A stretch of DNA of 6,107 nt from an uncultured Clostridia bacterium (lineage in GTDB: Bacteria > Bacillota > Clostridia > Oscillospirales > Ruminococcaceae), in NCBI GenBank assembly GCA_937893735.1, contig CALBGD010000393.1:1-6107 (forward strand). Reading direction: 5' to 3'. Made by a program: the position numbers and the translations under genes. The notes below the pieces were generated by a model, which searched no databases, was not told where the DNA came from, and saw only the letters and a list, made by a program, of their open reading frames with translations. Positions 5,730 to 6,107 of this stretch are shown here, in pieces. Numbering within the stretch: position 1 is the stretch's first letter; every line of letters starts with the position of its first letter.

Positions 5730-6023
5730 ATGGTAATGAGTGCGAGCGAAAAAACAAAGTTCATTAACACTTTCTGCGAAATGCTCTCGGAATTCATTAA
5801 GACTCCGGAAGAAATTGAAAAGGCAAAAGCAGAAATTGAATTAAAGAATGATACTGAAATGCTGACAATAAAAGAGTGTTCCGTTATCATGCGTGTTTCA
5901 GAGCGCACTATACGAATGCTCGTCAAACAGAATGCTATTGGCAGCACAAGAGCCGGCTCCGGTTCCTGTGGAAAGCTACTTATTCCACGAAGCGCGTTAC
6001 TCAGATACATAGACACATTATAG
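5730..6023 (+). CDS. Excisionase-like / MerR-type HTH DNA-binding protein
   Basis: A 97-residue protein from the ATG at 5730. The earlier ATG at 5718 overlaps the AAAGGAGATGAT ribosome binding site, which resembles AAAGGAGGTGAT, so it is unlikely; 5736 is a third option. The C-terminal half is a winged HTH of the excisionase/DNA-binding-domain family: MLTIKECSVIMRVSERTIRM (44-63), then a wing, then LLIPRSALLRYID (83-95). This matches the LTIKEVAELLxVSERTVYRL... IPRSALxxYL pattern. The N-terminal 40 residues (SEKTKFINTFCEMLSEFIKT) are a charged helical extension. Excisionases direct integrase to excise an element; related proteins can also be regulators. A perfect promoter begins 38 bp after its stop, so an integrase may follow outside the window. 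Family call is good; the excision role is inferred. Confidence 0.72.
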   Translation: MVMSASEKTKFINTFCEMLSEFIKTPEEIEKAKAEIELKNDTEMLTIKECSVIMRVSERTIRMLVKQNAIGSTRAGSGSCGKLLIPRSALLRYIDTL

Positions 6024-6060
6024 CAGGTTTGAAAAAGTTTATAAAAATATGCGAAAAGGC

Positions 6061-6089
6061 TTGACATTTCAGTGCTTTAAAGTTATAAT
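6061..6089 (+). promoter_or_regulatory. Perfect consensus promoter reading out of the window
   Basis: TTGACA (6061-6066) and TATAAT (6084-6089) are separated by exactly 17 bp, so all 12 consensus bases match. Its target starts beyond the right edge, where only GTTATACGCAGTAGTATG remains visible. No terminator is seen between the excisionase-like gene and this promoter. Confidence 0.88.
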
Positions 6090-6107
6090 GTTATACGCAG
6101 TAGTATG

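Noticed and set aside
5579..6067. 162-residue minus-strand frame
   Set aside because: It is antisense to the excisionase-like gene, whose HTH pattern and ribosome binding site are convincing. No family match was seen.
1..6107. CRISPR array or tRNA genes
   Set aside because: No regularly spaced repeats with unique spacers and no cloverleaf-type sequence were seen on reading both strands.

Overview
The window looks like accessory DNA from a low-to-mid GC Gram-positive bacterium, most likely a gut Clostridia member of the Ruminococcus/Oscillospiraceae type. This is inferred from strong AGGAGG-type ribosome binding sites, TTGACN-17-TATAAT promoters, an Rpn/PD-(D/E)XK transposase-like protein, a plasmid/ICE-type ParAB pair and an excisionase-like protein. 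The species is not proven by the sequence. No tRNA, rRNA, CRISPR array or complete insertion sequence is visible.

Left block (about 1-2970, all leftward). Read in transcription order there is a 3' stump of parA, an intact parB that overlaps it by one base (TAATG), a complete Rpn-family gene with its own promoter and terminator, and an Api92/YubB-like (DUF1281-type) gene interrupted by one in-frame TGA where the family normally has Trp. This resembles the maintenance module of a plasmid or integrative element, with the Rpn gene as a self-contained cassette inside it.

Middle block (2965-5388). It is bounded by two direct copies, about 94% identical, of an unrecognised 164/165-bp sequence. Between them lie three things. 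First is a decayed MacB-type ABC transporter ATPase, with a ruined Walker A, one frameshift and two in-frame stops. Second is a gene with its own consensus promoter that encodes only the N-terminal PD-(D/E)XK nuclease part of a large type IIG-like restriction-modification protein. Third is an intact leftward XRE repressor with a dense set of dyad repeats upstream. The truncated restriction gene appears to run directly into the first codons of a second, opposing XRE-type gene, so this looks like a deletion scar. The left repeat copy cuts parA at the edge of its recognisable C-terminus and abuts the ABC gene without its N-terminus.

Right block (5389-6107). About 340 bp holds no confident gene. 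It has an isolated TATAAT, a strong 12-bp-stem hairpin and several overlapping open frames that look like debris. After it come an excisionase-like HTH gene and a perfect TTGACA-17-TATAAT promoter firing out of the window, possibly towards an integrase or the next element gene.

Overall I read this as an eroding mobile-element junction. Partition, defence and regulatory modules have been stacked and truncated, with the 164-bp repeat as the likely recombination substrate. The most noteworthy items are the repeat pair, the deletion fusion in the restriction gene, the single UGA at a conserved Trp position, and the operator array of the surviving repressor. I found no convincing intact novel system.
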